A stretch of DNA of 20,253 nucleotides from positions 1 through 20,253 of the forward strand of contig JBAUTF010000233.1 of assembly GCA_049582065.1 (NCBI GenBank), given 5' to 3'. Made by a program: the position numbers and the translations under genes. Numbering within the stretch: the stretch's first letter is position 1; every line of letters starts with the position of its first letter. Shown one piece after another: positions 7,201 through 14,264 of the stretch. This DNA is from DATKSS01 sp049582065. GTDB lineage: Bacteria; Chloroflexota; Dormibacteria; Dormibacterales; Dormibacteraceae. The notes under the pieces were generated by a model. The model ran no database searches and was not told where the DNA came from. It was given only the letters and a program-made list of their open reading frames with translations.

Positions 7201-7548
7201 CTAGCCGCAGTCTGCCTCGGCGCGCCTCAGCTCAGGTCTTGAGCTCCCGGCCGCCGGCCTGACCTCGTAGCCGACCGCTCGAAGCGCTTCGTCGAGCCAC
7301 TGCAGCGCCATCTCCTCGGTGTTCGGCCAGGTGTCCGCGGCGGAGCCCGGGAGGCCCGTGTCGATCACGACCCGCCCGGCGACCCGAAGCAGCCTCCTGA
7401 CCAGGGGCGCCGCCTCGTCGACGCTCAGCTCGAGCGACTCGAGGGCTCTAGACAGCATGAAACAGGCGGCGTTGAACGACCGGGCGTCGATCGGCTCGTC
7501 GCCGGCCAGCCGCTCGGCGAGCTCCGCCCTCAAATCGGTCGGATCCAT
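7201..7548 (-). CDS. Hypothetical small helical protein
   Basis: I do not recognise this 115-residue protein. It is acidic and mostly helical by composition, with no signal peptide or membrane span, and ends in a short Ser/Arg/Glu-rich tail. Its ATG lies 29 bases from the divergent greA start, so the two promoters must overlap. TGATACC just upstream on the minus strand may belong to its promoter. It could be co-transcribed with the GGDEF gene 143 bases downstream. Base use looks like that of its neighbours. I judge it real from its position between two clear genes and the lack of a better frame. Confidence 0.6.
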   Translation of the reverse strand: MDPTDLRAELAERLAGDEPIDARSFNAACFMLSRALESLELSVDEAAPLVRRLLRVAGRVVIDTGLPGSAADTWPNTEEMALQWLDEALRAVGYEVRPAAGSSRPELRRAEADCG

Positions 7549-7577
7549 GCGCGGGTATCATTTCAAAACGCTGAGCG

Positions 7578-8042
7578 ATGGATCTAACCGAACCTGTCTT
7601 GCTGACGCCCGAGGGGCTGGAGAAGCTCAAGCGCGACCTCGAAGTCGCGTTGAAGCGCCGCGCCGAAGCGGGCGAGCGCCTGAAGGAGGCCTTCCAGCCC
7701 GGAGACATCGAGGACAACCCCGAGTACGAGCAGGCCAAAGAGGAGGTCGGGCTCCTCGACAGCCGCATCTACGAGCTCCAGGAGATGATCGGGCGCGCCC
7801 AGATCATCCGGGACACGCATTCGAGCGTGGCCGGCCCGGGCTCCACGATCGAGGTGGTCGACAACGACGGCTCTGCCGAGACGTACCACCTGGTCGGCGC
7901 AGTCGAGAGCGACCCGTCGGCGGGGCGCATCTCGGTCGACTCGCCCGTGGGACGTGCGCTCGTCGGCCGCAAGAAGGGCGACAAGGTCACGGTCAGCGTG
8001 CCGTCCGGCACGTTGACGCTCACGATCAAGGCGGTCAAGTAG
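7578..8042 (+). CDS. greA: Transcription elongation factor GreA
   Basis: This 154-residue protein has the standard GreA layout. An N-terminal coiled-coil finger (about 1-78) enters the RNA polymerase secondary channel and stimulates cleavage of backtracked RNA. A C-terminal globular domain (about 80-154) has the family hallmarks STIEVVD and SPVGRALVGRKKGDKV. The acidic finger tip reads GDIEDNPEY where the family usually has GDLxENAEY, so the first catalytic Asp is kept and the usual Glu is Asp, a conservative change. The possible -10 TATCAT at 7556-7561 leaves a short leader with little ribosome-site signal. It is followed after 118 bases by the acyl-CoA synthetase on the same strand. Confidence 0.95.
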   Translation: MDLTEPVLLTPEGLEKLKRDLEVALKRRAEAGERLKEAFQPGDIEDNPEYEQAKEEVGLLDSRIYELQEMIGRAQIIRDTHSSVAGPGSTIEVVDNDGSAETYHLVGAVESDPSAGRISVDSPVGRALVGRKKGDKVTVSVPSGTLTLTIKAVK

Positions 8043-8160
8043 CGCCACGCCCCTGAGGACCTCGCCCGCCTCGACAAGTGACCTGGATCCGGAGACGATC
8101 GACGACCGCACCACGGTCGGCGTTTTCTTCCGGCAGGCGGCGAGGTACGGCGACCGGGCC

Positions 8161-9804
8161 ATGGTTCACCACCTGGTCGATGCAACGTGGCAGGTGGAGA
8201 CCTGGGCCGGCATGCGTCAGGACATCCTGTCGGTCGCTTCAGCCTTGCTCGACGCCGGCATCGAGTCCGGCGACCGCGTGGTCCTTCTGTCCGAGAACCG
8301 GCTCGAATGGCTGTACTGCGATTTCGCCATCCAGTCGATCGGAGCCATCACGGTCCCGATCTACCCCAACTCTCCGCCCCACATCGCGCAAAAGATCGTC
8401 GAGGACTCCGGGGCCCGGTTCGCGATCGCCTCGGACGGCATTATCGCCGCCAAGCTCAAGGTTGGCGGCGCCCTGAGGACGATCGCTCTCATCGACAAGG
8501 ACGTCCCCGGGTGGGTGGGTCGTAGGCCGTCCCGGACTGCGGACATCGACTCTCGACTGAGGCGGATCAAGCCGGACGACCTGTGCACTATCGTCTACAC
8601 ATCCGGCACCACCGGCGATCCCAAAGGCGTGGAGCTCGCGCATCGAAACCTGGTGGACATGGGTCGCGCCACCATCAAGGTGCACCCGATCACCGACGCT
8701 GACTCCGCGCTGTCGTTTCTTCCCTACGCGCACGTGTTCGAGCGGATCAACGACATCTTCCTGGCCATCGTGTACGGAGGCGAGATATGGATCTCGCGCG
8801 GCGCTGACCACCTCGCTCAGGAGCTCGGCGAGGTGCAGCCGACGGTCATGTGCAGCGTCCCACGCATGTACGAAAAGATGTATGCGGTGGTGATGTCGCG
8901 CGTGCGCGAGGCGAGCCCAGCTCGCCGCGCCCTGTTCTCATGGGCGATCAGGATCGGGACCCGCCACTTCCACGCGACCGGGGCCGGGCCAGTGCTGGCG
9001 GCGCAGCATCGGTTGGCGGACCGCCTCGTGCTTGCCCCGCTGCGCAAACAGCTGACTGGTGGCCGCTTGCGTTTCTTCGTGAGCGGAGGCGCCGCGCTGT
9101 CGCGGGAGGTCGAAGAGTTCTTCTGGGCGATCGGCGTCCCCATCCTCAACGGCTGGGGCATGACGGAGACGTCGTCCGGTGTCTGCTCCAACACCCTGCT
9201 CGAGCACCGGTTCCTCACCGTCGGGAAGCCGTTTCCCGGCGTCGAGATCAAGATCGCCGACGACGGCGAGATCCTGGTCAAGGGCGCGGGCAACATGATC
9301 GGCTACTACAACAATTCGGATGCCACTGCCGAGATCCTGCAGGACGGTTGGATCCACACCGGCGACATCGGCGAGATCGACGGCGACGGTTTCCTGAAGA
9401 TCACCGACCGCAAGAAGTCCCTGTTCAAGACCGCCGGCGGAAAGTACATTGCTCCTCTGCCGCTCGAGCACGCCCTCTTGAGCAATCCTTTGGTGATGCG
9501 AGCAGTGGTCGTCGGCGAGGGCAAGCCCTACGTGACCGCTCTCATCGTTCCGGATCGGGATGCCGCGGCCAAGCAGGGTCTCGATGAAGCGGCGTTGACG
9601 GCGTCGATCCAGCAGACCGTCGACCACTTGAATGCCCAGCTTGGAAAGTGGGAGACGATCAAGTACTTCGCCCTGTTGGCGCATGACTTCACCGAGGATT
9701 CCGGCGAGCTGTCTCTCAAGCTGGACGTCAAGCGCAAGGTGATCGCCGAGCATTACGGAGACCGGATCGAGGCCATGTACACGGACAAAGCGAGACCCGC
9801 GTAG
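8161..9804 (+). CDS. Long-chain acyl-CoA synthetase (AMP-binding family)
   Basis: This enzyme should activate long-chain fatty acids to acyl-CoA through an acyl-adenylate, feeding beta-oxidation or lipid synthesis. The AMP-binding signature YTSGTTGDPKGVELAHRN is at 146-163. NGWGMTETSSG (330-340) is the adenine-binding motif. GDIGEIDGDGFLKITDRKK (401-419) is the hinge, and the family's catalytic Lys region begins at FKTAGGKYIAP. With ATG 8161 it is 547 residues, slightly short of the usual 590-600. The frame stays open upstream and codes TVGVFFRQAARYGDRA, which is just what the family has at its N-terminus, yet no ATG, GTG or TTG lies in that stretch. In-frame CTGs at 8053 and 8083 are candidates. 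It may be co-transcribed with greA and the next small gene. Confidence 0.93.
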   Translation: MVHHLVDATWQVETWAGMRQDILSVASALLDAGIESGDRVVLLSENRLEWLYCDFAIQSIGAITVPIYPNSPPHIAQKIVEDSGARFAIASDGIIAAKLKVGGALRTIALIDKDVPGWVGRRPSRTADIDSRLRRIKPDDLCTIVYTSGTTGDPKGVELAHRNLVDMGRATIKVHPITDADSALSFLPYAHVFERINDIFLAIVYGGEIWISRGADHLAQELGEVQPTVMCSVPRMYEKMYAVVMSRVREASPARRALFSWAIRIGTRHFHATGAGPVLAAQHRLADRLVLAPLRKQLTGGRLRFFVSGGAALSREVEEFFWAIGVPILNGWGMTETSSGVCSNTLLEHRFLTVGKPFPGVEIKIADDGEILVKGAGNMIGYYNNSDATAEILQDGWIHTGDIGEIDGDGFLKITDRKKSLFKTAGGKYIAPLPLEHALLSNPLVMRAVVVGEGKPYVTALIVPDRDAAAKQGLDEAALTASIQQTVDHLNAQLGKWETIKYFALLAHDFTEDSGELSLKLDVKRKVIAEHYGDRIEAMYTDKARPA

Positions 9805-9815
9805 ATTTCCTGATC

Positions 9816-10178
9816 GTGGCCGGCCCGGTCGACATGTCAGACCTTCACGCGGCGCTTGACCGATTGCGTCCGCAGCTCTGCCACTGCGGCCTGAAGGGCG
9901 AATGCCTGGGGTGCAAAGGGATCGAGATGGTCCGCGCCCAGGCCGAGGCGGTGGTGGCGGCCGCAAGCCAGCCGATCCTGCTTCAGGTGGCGCAGGAGAG
10001 CTCGATGAAGGACATGGCGACCCGCTTCCAGGCCATGTCCGAGCGCCTCATGTCAGACCCGGAGATCCGGCGATCGGCGGAGCAGATGCAGGAAAAGCTG
10101 ATGGCAGACCCCGAGACCCGCCAGCTCCTCGAGGAGCTGATGCGACGCATCGGCGAGCCTCCTGACGAGCTGAATTAG
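9816..10178 (+). CDS. Hypothetical protein with CxC-x7-CxxC motif
   Basis: I do not recognise this 120-residue protein. Near its N-terminus CHCGLKGECLGCKG provides four closely spaced Cys that could bind zinc or iron. The rest is a charged amphipathic helix-rich region with two similar segments (SERLMSDPEIRRSAEQM and QEKLMADPETRQLLEEL), which look like an internal duplication. It begins 11 bases after the acyl-CoA synthetase stop, so it is likely in the same transcript. GTG 9816 or ATG 9834 could be the start; TAGATT at 9802-9807 could also be an own -10. There is no signal peptide. Confidence 0.75.
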   Translation: MAGPVDMSDLHAALDRLRPQLCHCGLKGECLGCKGIEMVRAQAEAVVAAASQPILLQVAQESSMKDMATRFQAMSERLMSDPEIRRSAEQMQEKLMADPETRQLLEELMRRIGEPPDELN

Positions 10179-10189
10179 ATCCGGGCTGT

Positions 10190-10201
10190 TAGGCTGGCCG
10201 C
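10190..10201 (+). promoter_or_regulatory. Candidate leaderless promoter (-10 TAGGCT)
   Basis: TAGGCT (10190-10195) lies exactly six bases before the GTG at 10202. It fits the TANNNT -10 form, so transcription would begin at or next to the start codon. No Shine-Dalgarno is present. Confidence 0.4.
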
Positions 10202-10366
10202 GTGAGCGTGGTGGGCGGCGGGTTCTTCTTCATCTTCGGGCTCCTGTATCTGGCGGCCATCGTGGGGGCGATCGTCGCGGTCGTCGTGTCGGTGTTGTCC
10301 TTTCTGCGCATGGCACGCGCGCTCGAGAGAATCGCCAGCGCCCAGGAAAGACGACCACCGACCTAG
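10202..10366 (+). CDS. Small single-span membrane protein (54 residues)
   Basis: The frame starts at GTG 10202 and codes a hydrophobic N-terminus (about residues 3-34; core LLYLAAIVGAIVAVVVS). A short basic amphipathic tail, RMARALERIASAQERR, follows. It would sit in the cytoplasmic membrane with the tail probably inside. It ends at TAG 10364-10366. The palindrome CTAG at 10363-10366 serves as stop for both this gene and the convergent antiporter. The composition and clean fit between two genes make it likely real, but I know no family for it. It could be a small regulator of a membrane neighbour or simply a small structural protein. Confidence 0.6.
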   Translation: MSVVGGGFFFIFGLLYLAAIVGAIVAVVVSVLSFLRMARALERIASAQERRPPT

Positions 10367-11559
10367 GTCCTTCCGCCGCGGCGGTGGACGATCGCTGCGT
10401 CCTCCGCTCCAAGCGCCTCCTCTTCTTCGACATCGACCTTGTGGGGGTGGAACAGACGCTGAGCGATCAGCGTCGGGACCACGGCGGACAGGATCACGAC
10501 CGTCAAAAGTTGCGAGTACTGCGCTCTGGTAACCAGCCCGTGATTGAAGCCGTACAGGGCCGAGATCGAGCCGAAGGTCAGGCCGGTCGCCATCAGCAGC
10601 GTGAGGTAGTTGCGATCCCTCCTCGCGATGCCGAAAGCCGCCGCCACCGGCCATACGCCGGCCAGCTTGGAGACCATCTTGCCCACGAAGAGCAGGGCGA
10701 TCACCCCGGCGCCATCGACCAGGGCCGGGAGGGAGATGAGGAGCCCGGCCCGTAGAAAGAAGAACGGGGTGAGCAGCGCGAAGGCGGTCGAGCGCATTCG
10801 GTCCATCAGCAGGCGGTCCCCTAAGAACACCCCGGCCGTGGCCAGGCCGACCAGGTAGGCCGGCAGCACCGCCTCGCTGCCGGCCGCTGTGGCGAGGCCC
10901 CCGAGGCCGAGGAGGACCAGGAACAGGAACTTGATCTCGGGCTCGCTCACGCGGTGACCGAGGATCCTCATCACGAATCTCAGGGTCGGAGAGATGGCCA
11001 CCAGCGCGACGGCCGTCACCGCCGCGAAGGCCAGCAGAAGAACGCTGAAGCCTGCAAAGAGAGCGCCCAGCGCCAGGACCGTCCCCAGGTCGGTGACAAA
11101 GCATGCCGCGAGGATCAACTTGCCCAGCTCCTCGCGGTTCAAGCCCGTCTCCACCATCACCGCGTAGACGACAGCAACAGAGGTGGTGCTCAGCGCGACA
11201 CCAGATATCTCCGAGGCTTGGAGGCTCCAATGCAGGACGAGGTACGAGATCGACAGCGCGGCCGCGAACGGCAGCATGAACGACACCAAACCGATCGCCA
11301 GGCTCGCCTTCCAGTGACGCCTCAGCGACACGGGATCGATCTCCGCCCCGGCCAAAAAGGTCAGCGACACAGAGCCAAGGCTGGCCAGAAAAGTGGTGAA
11401 TGCGGTTTGCTGCACAAGGCCTGAGACCCCGGGCAGGTTGCCGGCCACGCCGCCGACGAGGATCTCGGCGAGCGCAACCGCGATGCCCGCGCGGATGCTG
11501 ATCACCGATGCGATCAGTGCCAGCGCCATCCAGACCGCCGCGACCGTGTACGGATTCAT
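10363..11559 (-). CDS. CPA2-type cation/proton antiporter
   Basis: This 398-residue integral membrane protein has about 12 or 13 spans and belongs to the monovalent cation:proton antiporter-2 (KefB/Na+-H+ exchanger) group. Family features are FLAGAEIDP (68-76) near the fourth span, the unwound-helix stretch ALSTTSVAVVY (122-132) and the transport Asp D157 in CFVTDLGTVLALG. There is no C-terminal TrkA-N domain; it ends in a short acidic tail (VEEEEALGAEDAA). It should exchange Na+ or K+ for H+, the ion being undecided. The start ATG 11559 follows a very strong ribosome site (GGAAGGAGGGG). The leader is long and highly structured, unlike any other gene in the window, pointing to riboswitch control. 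Confidence 0.9.
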   Translation of the reverse strand: MNPYTVAAVWMALALIASVISIRAGIAVALAEILVGGVAGNLPGVSGLVQQTAFTTFLASLGSVSLTFLAGAEIDPVSLRRHWKASLAIGLVSFMLPFAAALSISYLVLHWSLQASEISGVALSTTSVAVVYAVMVETGLNREELGKLILAACFVTDLGTVLALGALFAGFSVLLLAFAAVTAVALVAISPTLRFVMRILGHRVSEPEIKFLFLVLLGLGGLATAAGSEAVLPAYLVGLATAGVFLGDRLLMDRMRSTAFALLTPFFFLRAGLLISLPALVDGAGVIALLFVGKMVSKLAGVWPVAAAFGIARRDRNYLTLLMATGLTFGSISALYGFNHGLVTRAQYSQLLTVVILSAVVPTLIAQRLFHPHKVDVEEEEALGAEDAAIVHRRGGRT

Positions 11560-11562
11560 CGG

Positions 11563-11680
11563 CCCCTCCTTCCTCTGCCAACCGGTGACGTGGTGTTGGT
11601 AGAGGCCATCAGCCGGGCCGTAAGCCCTAGCGATTCAAGGAGCGAGCCTCATCGCGCCGTAAGCGGGCAGAACCCCGCCG
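11563..11680 (-). ncRNA. Structured leader, candidate ion-sensing riboswitch of the antiporter gene
   Basis: Read on the minus strand, the leader holds several paired elements. They are a GCGGG/CCCGC hairpin (11678-11663), a helix of 11655-11651 with 11634-11630, a GGGC/GCCC hairpin with loop TTACG (11627-11615), and a possible long helix of 11650-11646 with 11606-11602 that would make a pseudoknot. GCTTACGGC occurs twice, 39 bases apart, each time followed by GATG and a GGC(C)TC run. A 3' hairpin (11605-11595 with 11582-11572, one mismatch) uses the same bases as the pseudoknot helix and ends at the ribosome site. Two mutually exclusive states are the mark of a riboswitch. The ligand is unknown; Na+ or Li+ riboswitch classes linked to antiporters are the first candidates. 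Confidence 0.55.
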
Positions 11681-11681
11681 G

Positions 11682-11694
11682 TCGATGGTATCGA
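11682..11694. promoter_or_regulatory. Palindrome over the likely antiporter -10 box
   Basis: The site has perfect arms TCGAT and ATCGA around three bases. On the minus strand it includes TACCAT (11685-11690), a TANNNT -10 that would start transcription near 11678, just before the structured leader. No good -35 is seen, so an activator or an extended promoter may be needed. Confidence 0.4.
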
Positions 11695-11707
11695 AAGCGG
11701 ACAGTCG

Positions 11708-12475
11708 CTAGGTCGTCGTGGTCGTGGCCGGCGCTGTCGGCGCTGTGGGCGCCGCCGCCTTCGGCTTGCGGATCGGCGAGCTCCAGTAAGGGATCGGTCC
11801 CGTCTGCAGCCGCTGCAGGATCGCCTGCTCCTGGGCCGAGCTCAGCTTCTGGTTCTTGACCGCGGTGTCCAGCAGCGGGGTGAGCTGCGCGATGAGCTTG
11901 GTCCGGAACAGGGCTTCGGTCACAGGCGGGTTCTGGGCTGCCGCGATCTGGGACAGGTTCATTCCGCTCGCGAGGTCCGTCCTCAGCTGCGTGGCGCTGA
12001 TGTCAAGAGCGGAGGCTGCAGCGGTCAGCAGCTGCTGCATGTACGCGCCGGCCTGCGGGACTGTTGCGGCACTGGGCTTCTTGCCGAGGCCCGCCGCCAG
12101 GTTGCACGGCGGCTGGGTAGCCAGCTTCTGCTTGATGGCGTCCGCCTGGGCCTGGGTGAGCTGCTTGTTCTTGACCTCGTCGGCGAGCGTCTCGCCGATC
12201 GCCTTCTGGATCGCGGCGTTGACCTGGCTCTGGCTCTTGCCGAGGTCGGTCGACAGATGCGAGATGAAGTCGTTGCAGACCGCAGACGCGCTGGTGGCCT
12301 GGCTGAGGTTGACGGCGGTGTCCGCCGCCTGGGGCTGGGTCGAGGAGGCCGGGCGGAAGCCGACGGTGAAGCCGGCGGCGGAAGCCGTGACCAGCACGGC
12401 GGCGCCTGCCACGGCGACAGCGCCGAGGGCGAAGCCGGCGATTCGAAGGTATCGGAGCCTGGAAAAGGATGTCAT
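11708..12475 (-). CDS. Exported or membrane-anchored protein with two related helical domains
   Basis: This 255-residue protein is of unknown role. A basic N-terminus (SRLRYLR) and one hydrophobic segment (about 10-36) give a signal peptide or anchor. The exported part has two similar helical units. The first contains LGKSQSQVNAAIQKA and NKQLTQAQADAIKQKL and is flanked by two Cys that could form a disulfide. The second contains LDISATQLRTDL and NQKLSSAQEQAILQRL. It ends in a Pro/Ala/Thr tail with a run of Thr. ATG 12475 was chosen: it starts just before the basic segment, with TAATAG (12483-12488) seven bases upstream as a possible leaderless -10. A GTG at 12478 and a TTG at 12493 are in frame. 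It lies upstream of the antiporter but is separated from it by the leader. Confidence 0.75.
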   Translation of the reverse strand: MTSFSRLRYLRIAGFALGAVAVAGAAVLVTASAAGFTVGFRPASSTQPQAADTAVNLSQATSASAVCNDFISHLSTDLGKSQSQVNAAIQKAIGETLADEVKNKQLTQAQADAIKQKLATQPPCNLAAGLGKKPSAATVPQAGAYMQQLLTAAASALDISATQLRTDLASGMNLSQIAAAQNPPVTEALFRTKLIAQLTPLLDTAVKNQKLSSAQEQAILQRLQTGPIPYWSSPIRKPKAAAPTAPTAPATTTTT

Positions 12476-12519
12476 CACCGGTCTATTACACAACGGCGCG
12501 ATGGCCGGATTCTTTTGAG

Positions 12520-12533
12520 GAACGTCAACGTTC
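12520..12533. promoter_or_regulatory. 14-bp palindromic operator candidate between divergent genes
   Basis: GAACGT-CA-ACGTTC is a perfect inverted repeat with six-base arms. It lies 44 bases from the minus-strand start at 12475 and 36 bases from the plus-strand start at 12570, so one regulator could control both. It has GAAC-N6-GTTC spacing, two bases longer than a LexA box. Confidence 0.45.
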
Positions 12534-12557
12534 TGTAAGGCCCCAGGATGGGTGTTC

Positions 12558-12569
12558 TATATTCGCCAG
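12558..12569 (+). promoter_or_regulatory. Candidate leaderless promoter (-10 TATATT)
   Basis: TATATT (12558-12563) lies six bases before ATG 12570, placing the transcription start at the start codon. It lies inside the frame that would start at GTG 12552, which is why ATG 12570 is preferred for the gene. Confidence 0.5.
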
Positions 12570-14264
12570 ATGGAATCGCCCCCGGCCTCCGGCTGGTCCG
12601 GGAAGCACGCCGTCGAGCTCTACGTTCGTACCTACACCACCATGCTCCAGAGCTCCGGCGACATCAAGGTCGAATCCCTGGTGCACGCCCATATCGGGAT
12701 GGGCTCGGTCCTTCACCCGCAGGCGGCCATGCCACAGGTCGACATGGGGGCGCTTCTGTACGTGGCGAGGCGCCTGCCCGAGGCGATCAACCGGTGCCGC
12801 CACGTCGTAATGGGCCAGAGCCCGCAGGGCTTCAGGGCGGTGCTGCGCGCCGAGATCCTCGACTGGCAGGCGGTCAAGGCCCCTGCCCGCCGGCGCCGCT
12901 GGTATCACGACGGCAAGAACATGCTGGCCGTCCTGATCGCGTCGGTGTCCGACATCGACGACCTGGTGCCGACCCTGGTCGCTTATCAGATCGAGTGGAA
13001 CAAGCTGCACCGGGCGCTGCAGGACGTGGACCTGTCCGAGGAATCGGCGCGCCAGGCTGCCGGCGCGTCCGAGGACGACTGGCGGCGGCTTCACGAAGCG
13101 TGGGGCGAAGGATTCGACGGCAACCTCGCCGCGATCAAGCGCGAGGAATGCCGGATGGTCCTTCGGCTGATCGGAGGCAGCCACCTCGGTTACGACCGCA
13201 ATGCGAGTCGCTGGTGGAAGCCCATCGCCGCGGCGATGGCCGAGATGGGCGCGCGAGATGCGCCGGTCTACTTCGTATCGTCGAACGCGCACAGCCTGGT
13301 CAACGTGCTGACCGGCGTCGCGCGCCGGTTCGAGGATGAGATCGTCGACTGGATCGGCAGGAACGACCCCGACCTCGATTCGGAAAGGCGAAAGCTCGAG
13401 GCCGGCCACAGTCGCGCCTCACGGCACAACTGGCTCTACTACGGAGCCAGGCAGGTCTTCGACGCACACCCGGACCGCGAGCGCCTGCGCGCCATCCGGG
13501 CCGAGATCGAGGCCGCCAACGGCGTACGCCATATAGCGGCCAAAGGCACTGGCGTCGACTCGGCGGCGCAGGTCTTCATGCTTTCGAAGCTCGACCCCAA
13601 TGCCATCGACCCCCGCGTCGGTGCGGTGGACGAGCGCAAGCTGCGCGACTCGGGCGCGTGCATCGTCAACGTTGACTATCCGCTGGGTGAGGCCGCCTAC
13701 CACATCCTCCGCCAGGTCGCCGAGCAGGCGTCCTGGGTGGCGGGCGTGTACATCCTCGGCAAGGCCGCCACGCTCAACGCGGACGTCGGCGACGTGATGA
13801 TCCCGAACGTGGTTCACAACGAGCACTCGGGCAATACCTACTGGCTGGACAACTGTTTCACCGCCGCCGACGTCCAGCCGAACCTCGTGTACGGGTCAGC
13901 CCTCGACAACCAGAGAGCCGTCGCCGTGCGAGGGACGTTCCTGCAGAACCGCGACTACCTCGATTTCTACTACCAGGGCCGATACACGGTCGTGGAGATG
14001 GAAGCCGGTCCCTACCTGGATGCGTGCTACGAGATTGTCCAGCCCGACCGATTCCCGCTCAACGAGAGCGTCAACATGGCTCAGATCCACTTCGACCTCG
14101 GCATCGTCCACTACGCATCGGACACCCCGTACACGCAGGCCCGGACCCTGGGCGCGCGAGGGCTCAGCTATCGAGGCATGGATTCGACTTACGCGTCCGC
14201 TATCGCGGTGGCGCGGAGGATCCTGCAGCGCGAGGAGGCACTCCAGCTCCAGCCGGTGAGCTGA
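12570..14264 (+). CDS. Large conserved-looking protein of unknown role; C-terminus nucleoside-phosphorylase-like
   Basis: This 564-residue soluble protein has no signal peptide. The N-terminal half is helical (HAVELYVRTYTTMLQSSG, then a region with RRRWYHDGKNMLAVLIASVSD) and I cannot place it. The C-terminal third resembles the purine nucleoside phosphorylase fold: GVYILGKAATLNADVGDVMIP begins at about residue 392, and VEMEAG at about 475-480 matches the Met-Glu motif that binds ribose in that superfamily. It could thus act on a nucleoside or nucleotide-like ligand, but this is inference from short motifs. The start is ATG 12570, fitting a leaderless promoter; GTG 12552 is the alternative. 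It overlaps the convergent CDF gene by 65 bases. It may correspond to a domain of unknown function already catalogued. Confidence 0.85.
   Translation: MESPPASGWSGKHAVELYVRTYTTMLQSSGDIKVESLVHAHIGMGSVLHPQAAMPQVDMGALLYVARRLPEAINRCRHVVMGQSPQGFRAVLRAEILDWQAVKAPARRRRWYHDGKNMLAVLIASVSDIDDLVPTLVAYQIEWNKLHRALQDVDLSEESARQAAGASEDDWRRLHEAWGEGFDGNLAAIKREECRMVLRLIGGSHLGYDRNASRWWKPIAAAMAEMGARDAPVYFVSSNAHSLVNVLTGVARRFEDEIVDWIGRNDPDLDSERRKLEAGHSRASRHNWLYYGARQVFDAHPDRERLRAIRAEIEAANGVRHIAAKGTGVDSAAQVFMLSKLDPNAIDPRVGAVDERKLRDSGACIVNVDYPLGEAAYHILRQVAEQASWVAGVYILGKAATLNADVGDVMIPNVVHNEHSGNTYWLDNCFTAADVQPNLVYGSALDNQRAVAVRGTFLQNRDYLDFYYQGRYTVVEMEAGPYLDACYEIVQPDRFPLNESVNMAQIHFDLGIVHYASDTPYTQARTLGARGLSYRGMDSTYASAIAVARRILQREEALQLQPVS

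Noticed and set aside
10175..11581. 468-codon frame overlapping the antiporter in another frame
   Set aside because: The antiporter frame has membrane spans, family motifs and a strong ribosome site; this one is Gly/Arg-rich noise.
12520..12533. Second LexA box
   Set aside because: The arms GAAC and GTTC are six bases apart, not four, so it does not fit the LexA spacing; kept only as a general operator candidate.
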